Shown: positions 26,578-34,830, counted from the stretch's first letter. The stretch is DNA of 64,000 nt from Kibdelosporangium philippinense (GCF_021390435.2 NZ_JAJVCN010000003.1:248001-312000); one strand, 5' to 3'. Program-made: numbers and translations. The notes: generated by a model from the sequence alone, not told the origin.

Positions 26578-27047
26578 ACCTCCCGCCGCCAGGTGGCGAT
26601 CGCCTGCTCGTCGCGCTCGATCGCGCGGTGGGCGGGTACTTGTGGCGAGAACCCCATGCGGTGCAGCAGATACGACACCCCGCGCAGCGTGTAGCGGGTG
26701 TGAAACAGCCGGGCGATCAGATCGGCGACCCGAGCCAGGGTCCAGCGCTGATCCTCGCCGAACCCATGCACGGCTGGGCCTTGTTCCACAGCCTGGGCCA
26801 GCCTGTCCAGTCGTGGCTGGTCCAGCCGGCAGGACGATCCGCCCGGTCCCTTCGACGCCAGCCCTGCCTCACCCTCGGCACGCCATCGACGCCGCCAGGT
26901 ATAGACCGCGTTGGTGGATACCCGCAGTCTGCGGGCGATCTCGGCGGCCGGCACGTCCTGGGCGAACCATTGGGCCGCCTGCAACCGGACAGCTTCGCGT
27001 GTGGCCCTGCCCCGCTCGGAAAGGCCACCTCCATCCGCGTACCTCAT
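26556..27047 (-). CDS. IS630-type transposase, DNA-binding part (orfA)
   Basis: A 163-residue protein with two helix-turn-helix units: PAAEIARRLRVSTNAVYTWR and LRGVSYLLHRMGFS, the layout of the N-terminal region of IS630 transposases (paired-like domain). Frame 0 ends PAGKR-stop at 26556, just past the slippery sequence, so about all DDE product must come from -1 shifting. Confidence 0.88.
   Translation of the reverse strand: MRYADGGGLSERGRATREAVRLQAAQWFAQDVPAAEIARRLRVSTNAVYTWRRRWRAEGEAGLASKGPGGSSCRLDQPRLDRLAQAVEQGPAVHGFGEDQRWTLARVADLIARLFHTRYTLRGVSYLLHRMGFSPQVPAHRAIERDEQAIATWRREVWPAGKR
26562..26568 (-). promoter_or_regulatory. -1 frameshift heptamer G_GGA_AAA
   Basis: On the minus strand the orfA codons read GCG GGA AAA CGG TAG. 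The heptamer G GGA AAA is a canonical X_XXY_YYZ slippery site. Slipping back one base enters the orfB frame (GGG AAA ACG GTA) and bypasses the orfA stop six bases later. Confidence 0.8.
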
Positions 27048-28104
27048 CCATCCCTGCGTAGATCATGAATCGATCAGGATCGAGGAGGACACGCCGCCCA
27101 AGGACAAGATCAACCCTGGCCTTTCATGATCTGTAGCGCGTTTGCCGATCGTGAGCATGCCCAGCTCCGGATCGAGGATCACCCTCGGCTCAGGGTCGAG
27201 CATCACCAGGCCGTCGGTCGCGTTGGCCGCGAAGTACTGCCGGTAGTCACGGCGGAAGGCGTCGATGTCCCGGCCGATCAGCGGCACCCGTTTGGTGCGA
27301 ATGATGTGGTCAGGGGTGGCCGGGCCTCGTGTGGCCACGTCGGCGAGGTCATGCCGGTTGACGAAGGCCATCGTGGCTGGATCGCGGTGCCTGCTGACGA
27401 TCATCGGGCCGATCTCCTTGCGGATCCTGGCGATCGTCAGCGGGTCCGCCGGGTTGGCCTCGGCTGTGGTCGTCTGCTGGCCGATGTACGCCTCAGCCTC
27501 GGTGACGAGCTGGATATGCCGGTCGTAGGCCTCTTTGGCGGTGTCGCCGAACGTGAACAGGCCGTGGTTCATCAGGACAACGCCGACAATGCCGTCCGTC
27601 AGCTGGTTCTGGAAGATCTCCGCGGCGACGCGGGCGAGTTTGAACCCGGGCATCACGTAGGGCACAACCACGACTTTGTCGCCGTAGACCGCTTTGACCA
27701 GCGGTTCGCGTTGGTTGGTCAACGTGATCACCGCGTCGGAATGGCTGTGCAGCACCGAGGTATGCGGCAACAGGACGTGCATCAGCGTTTCCACGCTGGG
27801 GTCCGGCGCTTTCGCGTCAAGCAAGGCACAGCGCAGCTCGTTCATCATCCGGCTGTCCGGGAGTTCTTCGAGCTGCACCAGTTGCCGCAGCCGGTCGAGG
27901 CGCAGTGGCGCGAAACCCGGCCGTTCAATGGTCGCCAGATCCCAGCCGCTTCCCTTGACGTACAGGACTTCCACCTGCTCGCCGGTGATGTCCTGGACGG
28001 TCACCTTGACCGACGTGTTGCCGCCGCCGTGCAGCACCAGGTGCGGCTCGGCACCCAGCAGCCGTGATGCCTGGACGCAGTCGTCGAGCGGGTCGGGATA
28101 CGTT

Positions 28105-29064
28105 TCAGTCCAACGGTTTTCCATCGATGATCCGTTCATCCGTGACGATCGCGGTGACCAGGTCGGCCGGGGTGACGTCGAAGGCGTAGTTGAGGGCGGT
28201 ACTGCCATCCGGCGTGTGTTCGCCGAGAATCTCGGCGGCATCCCGGATCTCGATCTCCACGGCCGAACCGTCCGGCGTGTCCGGATCGATCGTGGATTCC
28301 GGCGCGGCGACAAGGAAAGGAATGCCAGCCCGCTGCGCGGCGAGAGCGAGCGGATACGTCCCGATCTTGTTGACGACATCGCCATTGGCCGCGATCCGGT
28401 CCGCGCCGACGATCACCGCGTCAGCCAACCCCCTGGCGAGCACGGTCGCACCCGCGGAGTCGACAACGATTGTGTGGTCGATGCCCATCTGCTGTAGTTC
28501 CCACGCCGTCAACCGCGCGCCTTGCAGGAGCGGACGGGTCTCGTCGAGGTACACGTGGCCTATGGCGTCACGCTCTTGCAGTGCTCTGACAACGCCCAAC
28601 GCGGTCCCCCACTCCACGCACGCGAGCGCTCCCGCGTTGCAGTGCGTGTGAACGTTGATGGGTTGTCCAAGGCGGTCGATCAACCACTGCGCGCCTCTTC
28701 GGCCAAGGTCGGCGTTGCGGCGGATGTCGTCTTCGAGGATGTGCTTGGCCTCGTCGACCATGGCTTCGACGCCCTGGTCAAGCTTGGCGAGGACCTTGCC
28801 GACTCCCCAGGACAGATTCACGGCCGTCGGCCTGGTCTTGCTGATCTTGTCGGCTTGGATTGGCACGTCATTGCCGTTTTTCGCGGCCAGCGCGACGCCA
28901 AGGGCGCCCGCGACACCGAGGGCAGGAGCACCTCTGACGGCCAAGCGTTTGATCGCATCGATGAGCTCGTCGACCGTGTCGATGTCGATGATCTTCAAGG
29001 TGCCGGGCAGCAAGGTCTGATCAATCAGGACAATTCGGTCATCACGCCAGTCAATCGTCCGCAT
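28105..29064 (-). CDS. mtnA: S-methyl-5-thioribose-1-phosphate isomerase family
   Basis: A 319-residue protein with the MtnA/eIF2B-like pattern: LAVRGAPALGVAGALGVALA, NVHTHCNAGALACVEWGTALG with the catalytic cysteine, DAVIVGADRIAANGDVVNKIGTYPLA with the catalytic aspartate, and PFLVAAPESTID. MtnA converts 5-methylthioribose-1-phosphate to the ribulose form in methionine salvage; related isomerases act on 5-deoxyribose-1-phosphate. The gene overlaps the broken aldolase gene by 20 bases, and no other methionine-salvage gene is nearby, which favours a shortened salvage (DHAP-shunt) route. Confidence 0.93.
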   Translation of the reverse strand: MRTIDWRDDRIVLIDQTLLPGTLKIIDIDTVDELIDAIKRLAVRGAPALGVAGALGVALAAKNGNDVPIQADKISKTRPTAVNLSWGVGKVLAKLDQGVEAMVDEAKHILEDDIRRNADLGRRGAQWLIDRLGQPINVHTHCNAGALACVEWGTALGVVRALQERDAIGHVYLDETRPLLQGARLTAWELQQMGIDHTIVVDSAGATVLARGLADAVIVGADRIAANGDVVNKIGTYPLALAAQRAGIPFLVAAPESTIDPDTPDGSAVEIEIRDAAEILGEHTPDGSTALNYAFDVTPADLVTAIVTDERIIDGKPLD

Positions 29065-29256
29065 GAGGTCCAGCTTTCCAGTTTCTCCACACGTTCGGCT
29101 TTGTCGCGCCGGTCATTTACGCACCGCAACACGCCCGACGCCGCCCCGACCACAGCGGAGAGCGGGCACTGAGCGGTGTCGGTTGCGTGGGGTGGGGTGA
29201 AAATGACCGGCTTTGGCGACAAAGCCCGTCCGAGCGGAGCGAGGACGATCCAAAAC

Positions 29257-29278
29257 TGTCGGTGGGTGGGTCTAGCGT
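29257..29278 (+). promoter_or_regulatory. RecA-NDp (PafBC-type) promoter of VOC-yaaA
   Basis: TGTCGGTG (29257-29264), exactly eight bases, then TAGCGT (29273-29278). This matches the LexA-independent DNA-damage promoter of mycobacteria (TTGTCRGTG-N8-TAGNNT), which needs PafBC. The ATG at 29286 lies seven bases behind the -10 box, so the transcript should be leaderless. Confidence 0.75.
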
Positions 29279-29285
29279 CGTCCTC

Positions 29286-29636
29286 ATGCACCTCAAGATG
29301 ATCACTATTGACTGCGCCGAGCCCCGTGACCTGGCAACTTTCTGGACCGCCGCCCTCAGGACCGAGGTCACCAGCGACTACGAAGGCCACTTCGTCATGC
29401 TGGCGCCGTGGGATCCCTCAGGCGTCGCGCTCGGCCTGCAGAAAGTCCCCGAAGAACGGACCGGCAAGAACCGGGTGCACATCGATCTGCACACCGACGA
29501 TCGCCTCGCCGAGGTCGACCGCTTAGCGGGCCTGGGGGCGACCATCGTCGACGAGCAGAAAGTGCCCGGACTGTCATGGACTGTCCTGGCCGACCCGGCA
29601 GGCAACGTCTTCTGCGTAGCTGGAGAGGAGCACTAA
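29286..29636 (+). CDS. VOC family protein (DNA-damage promoter)
   Basis: A 116-residue single VOC domain: MITIDCAEPRDLATFWTAAL at the start, VALGLQKVPEERTGKNRVHI in the centre with the family's K-N-R-V-H-x-D motif, and WTVLADPAGNVFCVAGEEH at the end. This group of small VOC proteins is common in actinobacteria and has no settled substrate. The ATG at 29286 sits just behind a RecA-NDp type promoter and yaaA starts 14 bases after the stop, so both should be induced together by DNA damage. Confidence 0.88.
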   Translation: MHLKMITIDCAEPRDLATFWTAALRTEVTSDYEGHFVMLAPWDPSGVALGLQKVPEERTGKNRVHIDLHTDDRLAEVDRLAGLGATIVDEQKVPGLSWTVLADPAGNVFCVAGEEH

Positions 29637-29650
29637 GTAAACTTCCCGGC

Positions 29651-30388
29651 GTGCTCGTGCTGCTTCCGCCGTCGGAGACCAAGGCAGAGGGCGGTAGCGG
29701 CCCCTCACTCGACCTGACCAGGCTGTCGTTTCCCGAACTTGAGCCGGTCAGGGCGAAGTTGTTGGCCGCTCTTGTCGACCTCGCGCAGGATGTCCCCGCC
29801 AGCCTGGCCGCACTTGGCTTGTCGGAACGCCAGTCTGGCGAAGTCGCACGCAACGCGGCGTTACATTCTTCGCCGACAATGCCGTCGTTGTCGCGCTATA
29901 CAGGCGTGCTCTACGACGCATTGGATGTCGCTGGCATGAAACCGGCGGAGCGTGGCCGTGCGTCCGAAAGGCTCGCTGTCGCGTCGGCTTTGTTCGGTTT
30001 GGTACGTGCGGATGATCATGTGCCCGCATACCGGCTTTCGGCGTCCAGTTCGGTTCCTGGCGTCGGTTCGCTCGGCGCGCTGTGGCGTCCGGCATTGGAG
30101 CCAGTTCTTGCCGGATTGGACGGCCTTGTCGTTGACATGCGTTCAGGGCCGTATGCCGGGCTGGCCAAGATCCCTGGCGCCATCACGGTCAAAGTGGTCA
30201 GTGAGGAAAAGGGCGGACGACGCTTGGCGGTGACCCACTTCAACAAGGCGCACAAGGGCAAACTGGCGCGCGCCCTGGCAACGACGACGTCGGAACCGGA
30301 CTCCGTGGGCAAGGTGATTGCCGTTGCGGCCAAAGCGGATCTGCGCTTGGAGCAGACCGGGCCGACCGCGCTGGAGCTCGTGATCTGA
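29651..30388 (+). CDS. yaaA: YaaA family peroxide-stress protein
   Basis: A 245-residue YaaA/UPF0246 protein. VLVLLPPSETKAEGG at the N-terminus, SRYTGVLYDALDVAGM in the middle, then LWRPAL and GLVVDMRSGPYAG, and VTHFNKAHKGKLARAL near the end are all family-conserved. E. coli YaaA lowers intracellular free iron during H2O2 stress and has a helix-hairpin-helix-like DNA-binding fold. The GTG at 29651 follows the VOC gene by 14 bases. Its position behind a DNA-damage promoter fits its protective role. Confidence 0.9.
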   Translation: MLVLLPPSETKAEGGSGPSLDLTRLSFPELEPVRAKLLAALVDLAQDVPASLAALGLSERQSGEVARNAALHSSPTMPSLSRYTGVLYDALDVAGMKPAERGRASERLAVASALFGLVRADDHVPAYRLSASSSVPGVGSLGALWRPALEPVLAGLDGLVVDMRSGPYAGLAKIPGAITVKVVSEEKGGRRLAVTHFNKAHKGKLARALATTTSEPDSVGKVIAVAAKADLRLEQTGPTALELVI

Positions 30389-30602
30389 CGCAATCGGCAA
30401 CGGAATAAAGTGGACGCGTAAAGTTCGCTACGTCACAGCGGGACTAATCGGTTCGAGGCCGTGGTTGTGCTTCAGGTAAGCTGATCAGTACTACCGCGGC
30501 AGACAGCCGCACAGCTCCCCCAATCCATTCGGCGCATCCGTGCGCCGGGCTCGTCCGGCTGGAAACACCTGCTCGGGACGTGCCAACTCCCGAGAGGTCT
30601 TC
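30389..30602 (+). other. 214-base leader region of the DEAD-box helicase gene
   Basis: No gene is visible. The stretch contains several short GC inverted repeats close to the helicase start (for example GGGACGTGCCAACTCCC), and may hold the promoter and a long 5' untranslated leader, as is common for cold-induced DEAD-box helicase genes. I see no known riboswitch. Confidence 0.4.
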
Positions 30603-32033
30603 GTGTCACCGAAGTTCGACCAGCTGGGCCTGCTCCAGCCGTTGCTTGCCGCCCTGTCCGAGGCCGGCATCTCCGAGCCCTTCCCGATCCAGGCCGCGAC
30701 CCTGCCAGACGCACTCGCGGGCAAAGACGTGCTCGGCCGCGCACAGACCGGTTCCGGCAAGACTCTTGCCTTCGGCCTCGCGCTGCTGACGCAACTCGAC
30801 GGTGGCCGCGCCAAGCCGAAGCGGCCGCGCGCGCTCATCCTTGTCCCGACGCGAGAACTGGCCCTTCAGGTCAGTGACGCGCTTTCGCCACTTGCCCGCG
30901 CGCTCGGCCTGTGGTGCCGTGCCGCGGTCGGTGGAATGTCCTTCGTCAAGCAGGCCGAGGCGCTGCGCCGCGGTGTCGACTTGCTGATCGCCACGCCTGG
31001 CCGGTTGTCCGACCACGTGCGCCAGGGCACAGTCACCCTGCACGACATCCGGTACACGGCGATCGACGAAGCCGACCAGATGGCGGACATGGGTTTCCTG
31101 CCGCAGGTCCGCGAGATCATGGACCAGACCGACCCGACCGGCCAGCGGCTGCTGTTCTCCGCCACGCTTGACGGCGACGTCGACCAGCTCATCAAGCAGT
31201 ACATGAAGAACCCGGTCACCCATTCGGTCGCGCCTGCGACGGCGAGCGTGACCACAATGGACCACCACGTCCTGCTGGTTTCCCGCGAGGACAAGCCGAA
31301 CGTGGTCGCCGAGGTGGCTGCCCGCGAAGGCCGCACGATCATGTTCGTGCGCACCAAGCACCACGTCGACCGGCTCGCCACCCGTCTGCGCTCGATCGGC
31401 ATCAACGCGGGCGCGCTGCACGGAGGCAAAGCCCAGGGTGCCCGCACCCGCGTGCTCGGCGAGTTCAAGGACGGCCACACCCCAGTCCTGATCGCGACCG
31501 ACGTCGCCGCCCGCGGCATCCACGTCGACGACGTCAGCCTGGTCGTGCACGTCGACCCACCGGCCGACCCGAAGGACTACCTCCACCGCGCAGGTCGTAC
31601 GGCGCGTGCGGGCCAGTCCGGCACCGTGGTCACCCTGATCACCCACGACCAGCGCCACAGTGTCCGCCGGATGACGGAGCGTGCAGGCGTACGCGCCAAG
31701 AACATCAAGGTCCGCCCCGGCGACACAGAGCTGATCCGCATCACCGGCGCCCGCGTGCCCAGCGGCGAGCCGGTCCCCGAGCGCGTGATCGAACCCCGCC
31801 GCCCGAAGGGCCCCCGTACCGGCGGCTTCAAGGGCAACGGAGGCGGTGGTCACCGAAAGTTCAACGGCGACCGCAAGTTCGGCGGCTCAGGTGAGCGCAA
31901 GTTCGGCGGAGAGCGGAAGTTCTCCGGCGAGCGCAAGCGTGACGGCGCAGGCCACAGCCAAGGCGGCTCCCGCCCCTTCCGCGGCAAGCGTGACGGCGGC
32001 CGCAGCTCCGGCCGCAAGGTCTCCGCGGAATAA
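30603..32033 (+). CDS. DEAD-box ATP-dependent RNA helicase
   Basis: About 476 residues. F...Q motif FPIQAATLPDALAG, motif I AQTGSGKT, PTRELALQV, TPGRLSDHV, motif II IDEADQMADMG, SAT in LFSATLDG, then lobe 2 with IMFVRTKHHVDRLA, VLIATDVAARGIHV and HRAGRTARAGQSG. The C-terminal 90 residues are a Gly/Arg/Lys-rich tail with repeats KFGG..ERKF that should bind RNA. RhlE/DeaD-type helicases unwind rRNA and mRNA structure, often in the cold. The GTG at 30603 fits VSPKFDQLGL. A strong terminator follows. Confidence 0.93.
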   Translation: MSPKFDQLGLLQPLLAALSEAGISEPFPIQAATLPDALAGKDVLGRAQTGSGKTLAFGLALLTQLDGGRAKPKRPRALILVPTRELALQVSDALSPLARALGLWCRAAVGGMSFVKQAEALRRGVDLLIATPGRLSDHVRQGTVTLHDIRYTAIDEADQMADMGFLPQVREIMDQTDPTGQRLLFSATLDGDVDQLIKQYMKNPVTHSVAPATASVTTMDHHVLLVSREDKPNVVAEVAAREGRTIMFVRTKHHVDRLATRLRSIGINAGALHGGKAQGARTRVLGEFKDGHTPVLIATDVAARGIHVDDVSLVVHVDPPADPKDYLHRAGRTARAGQSGTVVTLITHDQRHSVRRMTERAGVRAKNIKVRPGDTELIRITGARVPSGEPVPERVIEPRRPKGPRTGGFKGNGGGGHRKFNGDRKFGGSGERKFGGERKFSGERKRDGAGHSQGGSRPFRGKRDGGRSSGRKVSAE

Positions 32034-32051
32034 GACAGCATCACCAAAAGG

Positions 32052-32080
32052 TGCCCTCGGCCTCGGCCGAGGGCATTTTT
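32052..32080 (+). terminator. intrinsic terminator
   Basis: TGCCCTCGGCC (32052-32062), a two-base centre and GGCCGAGGGCA (32065-32075) form a perfect stem, followed directly by TTTTTG (32076 on). It ends the DEAD-box helicase transcript, 18 bases behind the stop. Confidence 0.9.
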
Positions 32081-32280
32081 GTTTCACCTGAACGCCCGCA
32101 GATGAGTGCACCGGAGCTAAAGACGGCGCAAACAATGAGCATCTCACTGCAGACCCACAGCCCTGCGAAGTCGGCGACGAGAGCACGCCGGCATGCTTCT
32201 CATTGCTGCTGCTGAGGCAACGTCGAAGATCGATGGCATGGCGGCCGCATGGCTTCCCTCGCCACTGCGAGATCATCAGG

Positions 32281-32385
32281 ACAGGCAGCAGCAACAGACC
32301 TCGGCAACGCCTAACCAAGCAGCAGTCCCCGGGCAACGCCCACCCAAGCACCAGCAGACCCCGGCAGCATCGAACCAAGCACCTC
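32281..32385. repeat. degenerate tandem repeat of about 32 bases
   Basis: Three related units run CAGACCTCGGCAACGCCTAA, then CCCCGGGCAACGCCCACCCA, then ACCCCGGCAGCATCGAACCA, each ending in AAGCA and a CAG/CTC motif. Short frames pass through on both strands, but none has a domain or ribosome binding site. The repeat ends just before the promoter-palindrome modules B1 and B2. Confidence 0.5.
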
Positions 32386-32400
32386 CGACAGGATCGAACG

Positions 32401-32453
32401 AAACTGTCAGACCCCTGCGGTAACGTAAAAATCGGGGGTCCCCCTGGGGAATT
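32401..32453 (+). repeat. promoter-palindrome module B1
   Basis: TGTCAGAC (32405-32412), eight bases, TAACGT (32421-32426), AAAAATC and then GGGGGTCCCCCTGGGGAATT. It is nearly identical to module A1 from the start of the box to the end of the palindrome, although the loci are 26 kb apart. Confidence 0.75.
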
Positions 32454-32503
32454 GCTGTTGCAGTCAAGGCTGCCCGTCGCAGGGGCCTTCGCGTACGCGG
32501 ACG

Positions 32504-32559
32504 AAACTGTCGTACCCCACTGGTAACGTGAAAATTGGGGGTTCCCCTGGGGGAATTGT
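32504..32559 (+). repeat. promoter-palindrome module B2
   Basis: TGTCGTAC (32508-32515), eight bases, TAACGT (32524-32529), GAAAATT, then GGGGGTTCCCCTGGGGGAAT. The palindrome TTCCCC/GGGGAA is perfect here. It points towards the 3' end of the siroheme synthase gene, which is on the other strand, so no gene is served by it. Confidence 0.75.
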
Positions 32560-32600
32560 TGGCGCGGGAGAGGCTGCGCGGAGGTCTGCCCGCTCGTTGG

Positions 32601-33827
32601 TCAGCCTGGTTCGGACAAGCCTGCGACTGGGCCGAAAACGATGATCGCGGGTGGGCGGATGCCTGCCTCGCGTACTTCTTCGGCCACTTTGTCCAATGTG
32701 GACCGGACGACGCGCTGGTTGCGGGTGGTTCCCTCCTGGATCACCGCGGCGGGCGTGTCCGCGGGGCGGCCGCCTGCCAGCAGTGCCGCGGCGAACTCGC
32801 CGATTCGCTCGACCCCCATCAGCAGCACGATTGTTCCGCGCAGCCTGGCAAGTGCCGACCAGTCCACAAGGGACAGTTCGGAGCCTGGGGCGACATGGCC
32901 GGAGACGACGACGACTTCGTGCGCTACTCCGCGATGGGTGACCGGCACGCCTGCGGCTGCCGGGGCGGCGAACGCCGAAGTCACGCCGGGCACGACCGTG
33001 ACCGGAACCCCGGCCTTCGCGCACGCGATCAGTTCTTCGAAGCCACGGCCGAACACATAAGGGTCGCCGCCCTTCAGACGCACCACGAATTTCCCGGCCA
33101 GCGCGTTCTCGATCAACGTCTGGTTGATCACGTCCTGGCTTGCCGCGCGGCCGTAAGGGATCTTGGCAGCGTCGACAACCTCGACACTCGGCGGCAGGTC
33201 GTCCAAGAGCTCACGCGGCGCAAGCCGGTCTGCCACAACGACATCCGCGCGGGACAGCAACCGGCGGCCGCGGACGGTGATCAGGTCAGGATCTCCAGGG
33301 CCGCCGCCAACCAAAGCAACGCCCGGCAGTTCCGAAGCAGACGGACGCGCCTCGATACGACCCGAGCGCAGTGCCTCAAGGAGCTCATCGCGTACGGCCC
33401 CAGAGCGGCGGTACTCACCGCCAGCGAGCACACCGACCAACAGACCGTCGTGATCCCCCACCGCTGGCGTGACGGCGCTGCCCTCGGTACCCGCGTCAGC
33501 ACGGACGCAGAAGACACGAGCCTCCTCAGCCTCCGCAGAGACCGCTGCGTTGACGGCTGCGTCGGATGCACAACTCACCACGTACCAGGCGCCTGTGAGG
33601 TCGCCGTGCTGGTATGTCCGCTGGTGCCAGGTGATTTCGCCGTTGTCTGCCATGGCTTGGACGGCGGGGGTTGCCTCTGGGGCGACCACCTCCACCTGTG
33701 CGCCTGCGGACACTAGGCGGGGCAGGCGTCGTTGCGCGACTGTTCCCGCACCGACGACGACAACCCGGCGACCGGCCAAGGAGAGACCGGCCAGGTAATG
33801 GGGCTCGTTGTGCATGACGGACAGCAT
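32601..33827 (-). CDS. cysG: siroheme synthase (precorrin-2 dehydrogenase + SUMT)
   Basis: A 408-residue fusion. Residues of about 10-150 are the NAD-dependent precorrin-2 dehydrogenase/ferrochelatase domain (LAGRRVVVVGAGTVAQRRL, VVSCASDAAVN). Residues of about 165-400 are uroporphyrinogen-III methyltransferase: ALVGGGPGDPDLITVRGRRL, VVADRLAPRELL, VRLKGGDPYVFGRGFEEL and VPGVTSAFAAPA. The enzyme makes siroheme for sulphite and nitrite reductases. The start may be ATG 33827 or ATG 33815 (MHNEPHYLAG). No sulphate or nitrite genes adjoin. The promoter-palindrome modules lie just beyond the stop. Confidence 0.93.
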   Translation of the reverse strand: MLSVMHNEPHYLAGLSLAGRRVVVVGAGTVAQRRLPRLVSAGAQVEVVAPEATPAVQAMADNGEITWHQRTYQHGDLTGAWYVVSCASDAAVNAAVSAEAEEARVFCVRADAGTEGSAVTPAVGDHDGLLVGVLAGGEYRRSGAVRDELLEALRSGRIEARPSASELPGVALVGGGPGDPDLITVRGRRLLSRADVVVADRLAPRELLDDLPPSVEVVDAAKIPYGRAASQDVINQTLIENALAGKFVVRLKGGDPYVFGRGFEELIACAKAGVPVTVVPGVTSAFAAPAAAGVPVTHRGVAHEVVVVSGHVAPGSELSLVDWSALARLRGTIVLLMGVERIGEFAAALLAGGRPADTPAAVIQEGTTRNQRVVRSTLDKVAEEVREAGIRPPAIIVFGPVAGLSEPG

Positions 33828-33899
33828 GCCTGCTCACCTGGATGACTCGCGTCACCACGCCCATCGAATTCGTCACATCCACCCGCTAATGTCCCCGAG

Positions 33900-34814
33900 G
33901 TGAGCGACGACTTCGACACACGCACGCTGCAGCTCAAGGGCGGCGTCATCGCGACTCTGGTGCGGGTGCCTGCCGTGGGTGAGACGCGCGGCGCGATCCT
34001 CTACGTGCACGGGTTCGCCGACTACTTCTTCCAGCGGCACGTCGCCGAGCACTTCACCGCGCAGGGGTACGACTTCTACGCGGTCGACCTGCGCTACTAC
34101 GGTCGCTCACTGCGCGACGGCGACACGCCGAACTTCGCTCTCGACCTGGGCATTCATTACGAGGAGCTGGACGCAGCCGCCAAGCTGATCCGTGAGGACG
34201 GGCACGAGCGGTTCACGGTCATGGCGCACTCGACTGGCGGCTTGATCACGCCGCTGTGGCTGGACGCGCGCAAGGACCTCTCGGTCGACGCACTCGTGCT
34301 CAACAGTCCGTGGTTCGAGCTTGCTGAGCCGTGGATCGCGCGCACGGTCGGCACCGTGCTGATCAAGGCGCTCGGCCGCTATCTGCCGAAGCTCGTGCTG
34401 CGTCCTGGGCTTGGCGGGGTGTATGGCGAGAGCATCAACAAGGCCCACCATGGCGAGTGGGAGTACGACCTCAAGATGAAGCCGATCAACGCCTTCCCTG
34501 TCCTGATGGGCTGGCTGCGGGCGATCCGGATCGGGCACGCCAAGCTCCAGGCCGGGCTCGACGTCCGTGTGCCTGTCCTCGTGCTGCACTCGAGCCGCAG
34601 CCTGCTGCGCACCAAGGCGTGGACGCCTGCCGCGATGACCGCTGACACCGTCCTCGACGTCGCTGACATGGTCAAATACGCACCCAAACTCGGCCGTGAC
34701 GTCACGGTTGTGGAGATTGCAGACGGTCTACACGACTTGTTCCTGTCCGCCGAGGCCGTTCGGACGAAAGCGCTGACCGAAGTTGACAGCTGGCTCGCCC
34801 GAAAGTCGTCATAA
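33900..34814 (+). CDS. alpha/beta hydrolase (monoglyceride-lipase-like)
   Basis: A 304-residue serine hydrolase. RGAILYVHGFADYFFQRHVA is the oxyanion strand, YDFYAVDLRYYGRSLRDG follows, the nucleophile elbow is VMAHSTGGL (GxSxG variant HSTGG), and the catalytic histidine is in EIADGLHDLFLS near the end. The pattern is that of serine aminopeptidase S33/lysophospholipase-like enzymes. The GTG at 33900 comes six bases behind TAATGT, so the mRNA may be leaderless. Substrate unknown. Confidence 0.85.
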   Translation: MSDDFDTRTLQLKGGVIATLVRVPAVGETRGAILYVHGFADYFFQRHVAEHFTAQGYDFYAVDLRYYGRSLRDGDTPNFALDLGIHYEELDAAAKLIREDGHERFTVMAHSTGGLITPLWLDARKDLSVDALVLNSPWFELAEPWIARTVGTVLIKALGRYLPKLVLRPGLGGVYGESINKAHHGEWEYDLKMKPINAFPVLMGWLRAIRIGHAKLQAGLDVRVPVLVLHSSRSLLRTKAWTPAAMTADTVLDVADMVKYAPKLGRDVTVVEIADGLHDLFLSAEAVRTKALTEVDSWLARKSS

Positions 34815-34816
34815 CT

Positions 34817-34830
34817 GATCACTTTCGGTA
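34817..34830. promoter_or_regulatory. candidate DeoR-regulator operator, copy 1
   Basis: GATCACTTTCGGTA just before the regulator gene; a closely similar GATCAGTTTCGATC lies at 35677-35690, ahead of the sugar importer. The shared core GATCASTTTCG is placed as an operator for the adjacent DeoR-type regulator should be. Confidence 0.45.

Larger units (their letters stand above)
25952..27133 (-). mobile_element. IS630-family insertion sequence (element 1)
   Basis: A 1182-base element flanked by TA on both sides (25950-25951 and 27134-27135), the target duplication of IS630/Tc1-type elements. Terminal inverted repeats match CAGATCWTGAAAGGCCAGG. It carries two overlapping minus-strand frames joined by a -1 frameshift site. 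It interrupts the aldolase/dehydrogenase gene, and the flanks restore an intact frame, so the insertion looks recent. Confidence 0.95.
25042..28124 (-). pseudogene. bifunctional aldolase/short-chain dehydrogenase split by an IS
   Basis: The N-terminal part (28124 to 27134) is a class II aldolase: LVLHGGGNTSVKV, HTSVLHSHSDAVI and LMNHGLFTFGD carry the metal histidines and substrate motifs. The C-terminal part (25949 to 25042) is a short-chain dehydrogenase: GEVALVTGAASGIGKA and AAYSASKAAV. Removing 25952-27133 and one TA joins LGMLTIGKRA to KDADIARDIYRH in frame, giving 632 residues. Such fusions are annotated as rhamnulose-phosphate aldolase/lactaldehyde dehydrogenase types. Here it follows mtnA with a 20-base overlap, which suggests cleavage of a 5-deoxy- or 5-methylthio-ribulose-1-phosphate. 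The insertion must abolish the fused product, though the aldolase half could still be made with a foreign tail. Confidence 0.92.

Noticed and set aside
32193..32526. Short plus-strand frames of 76 and 107 residues between the DEAD-box helicase and cysG
   Set aside because: They run through tandem repeats and promoter-like modules, lack ribosome binding sites and show no domain.
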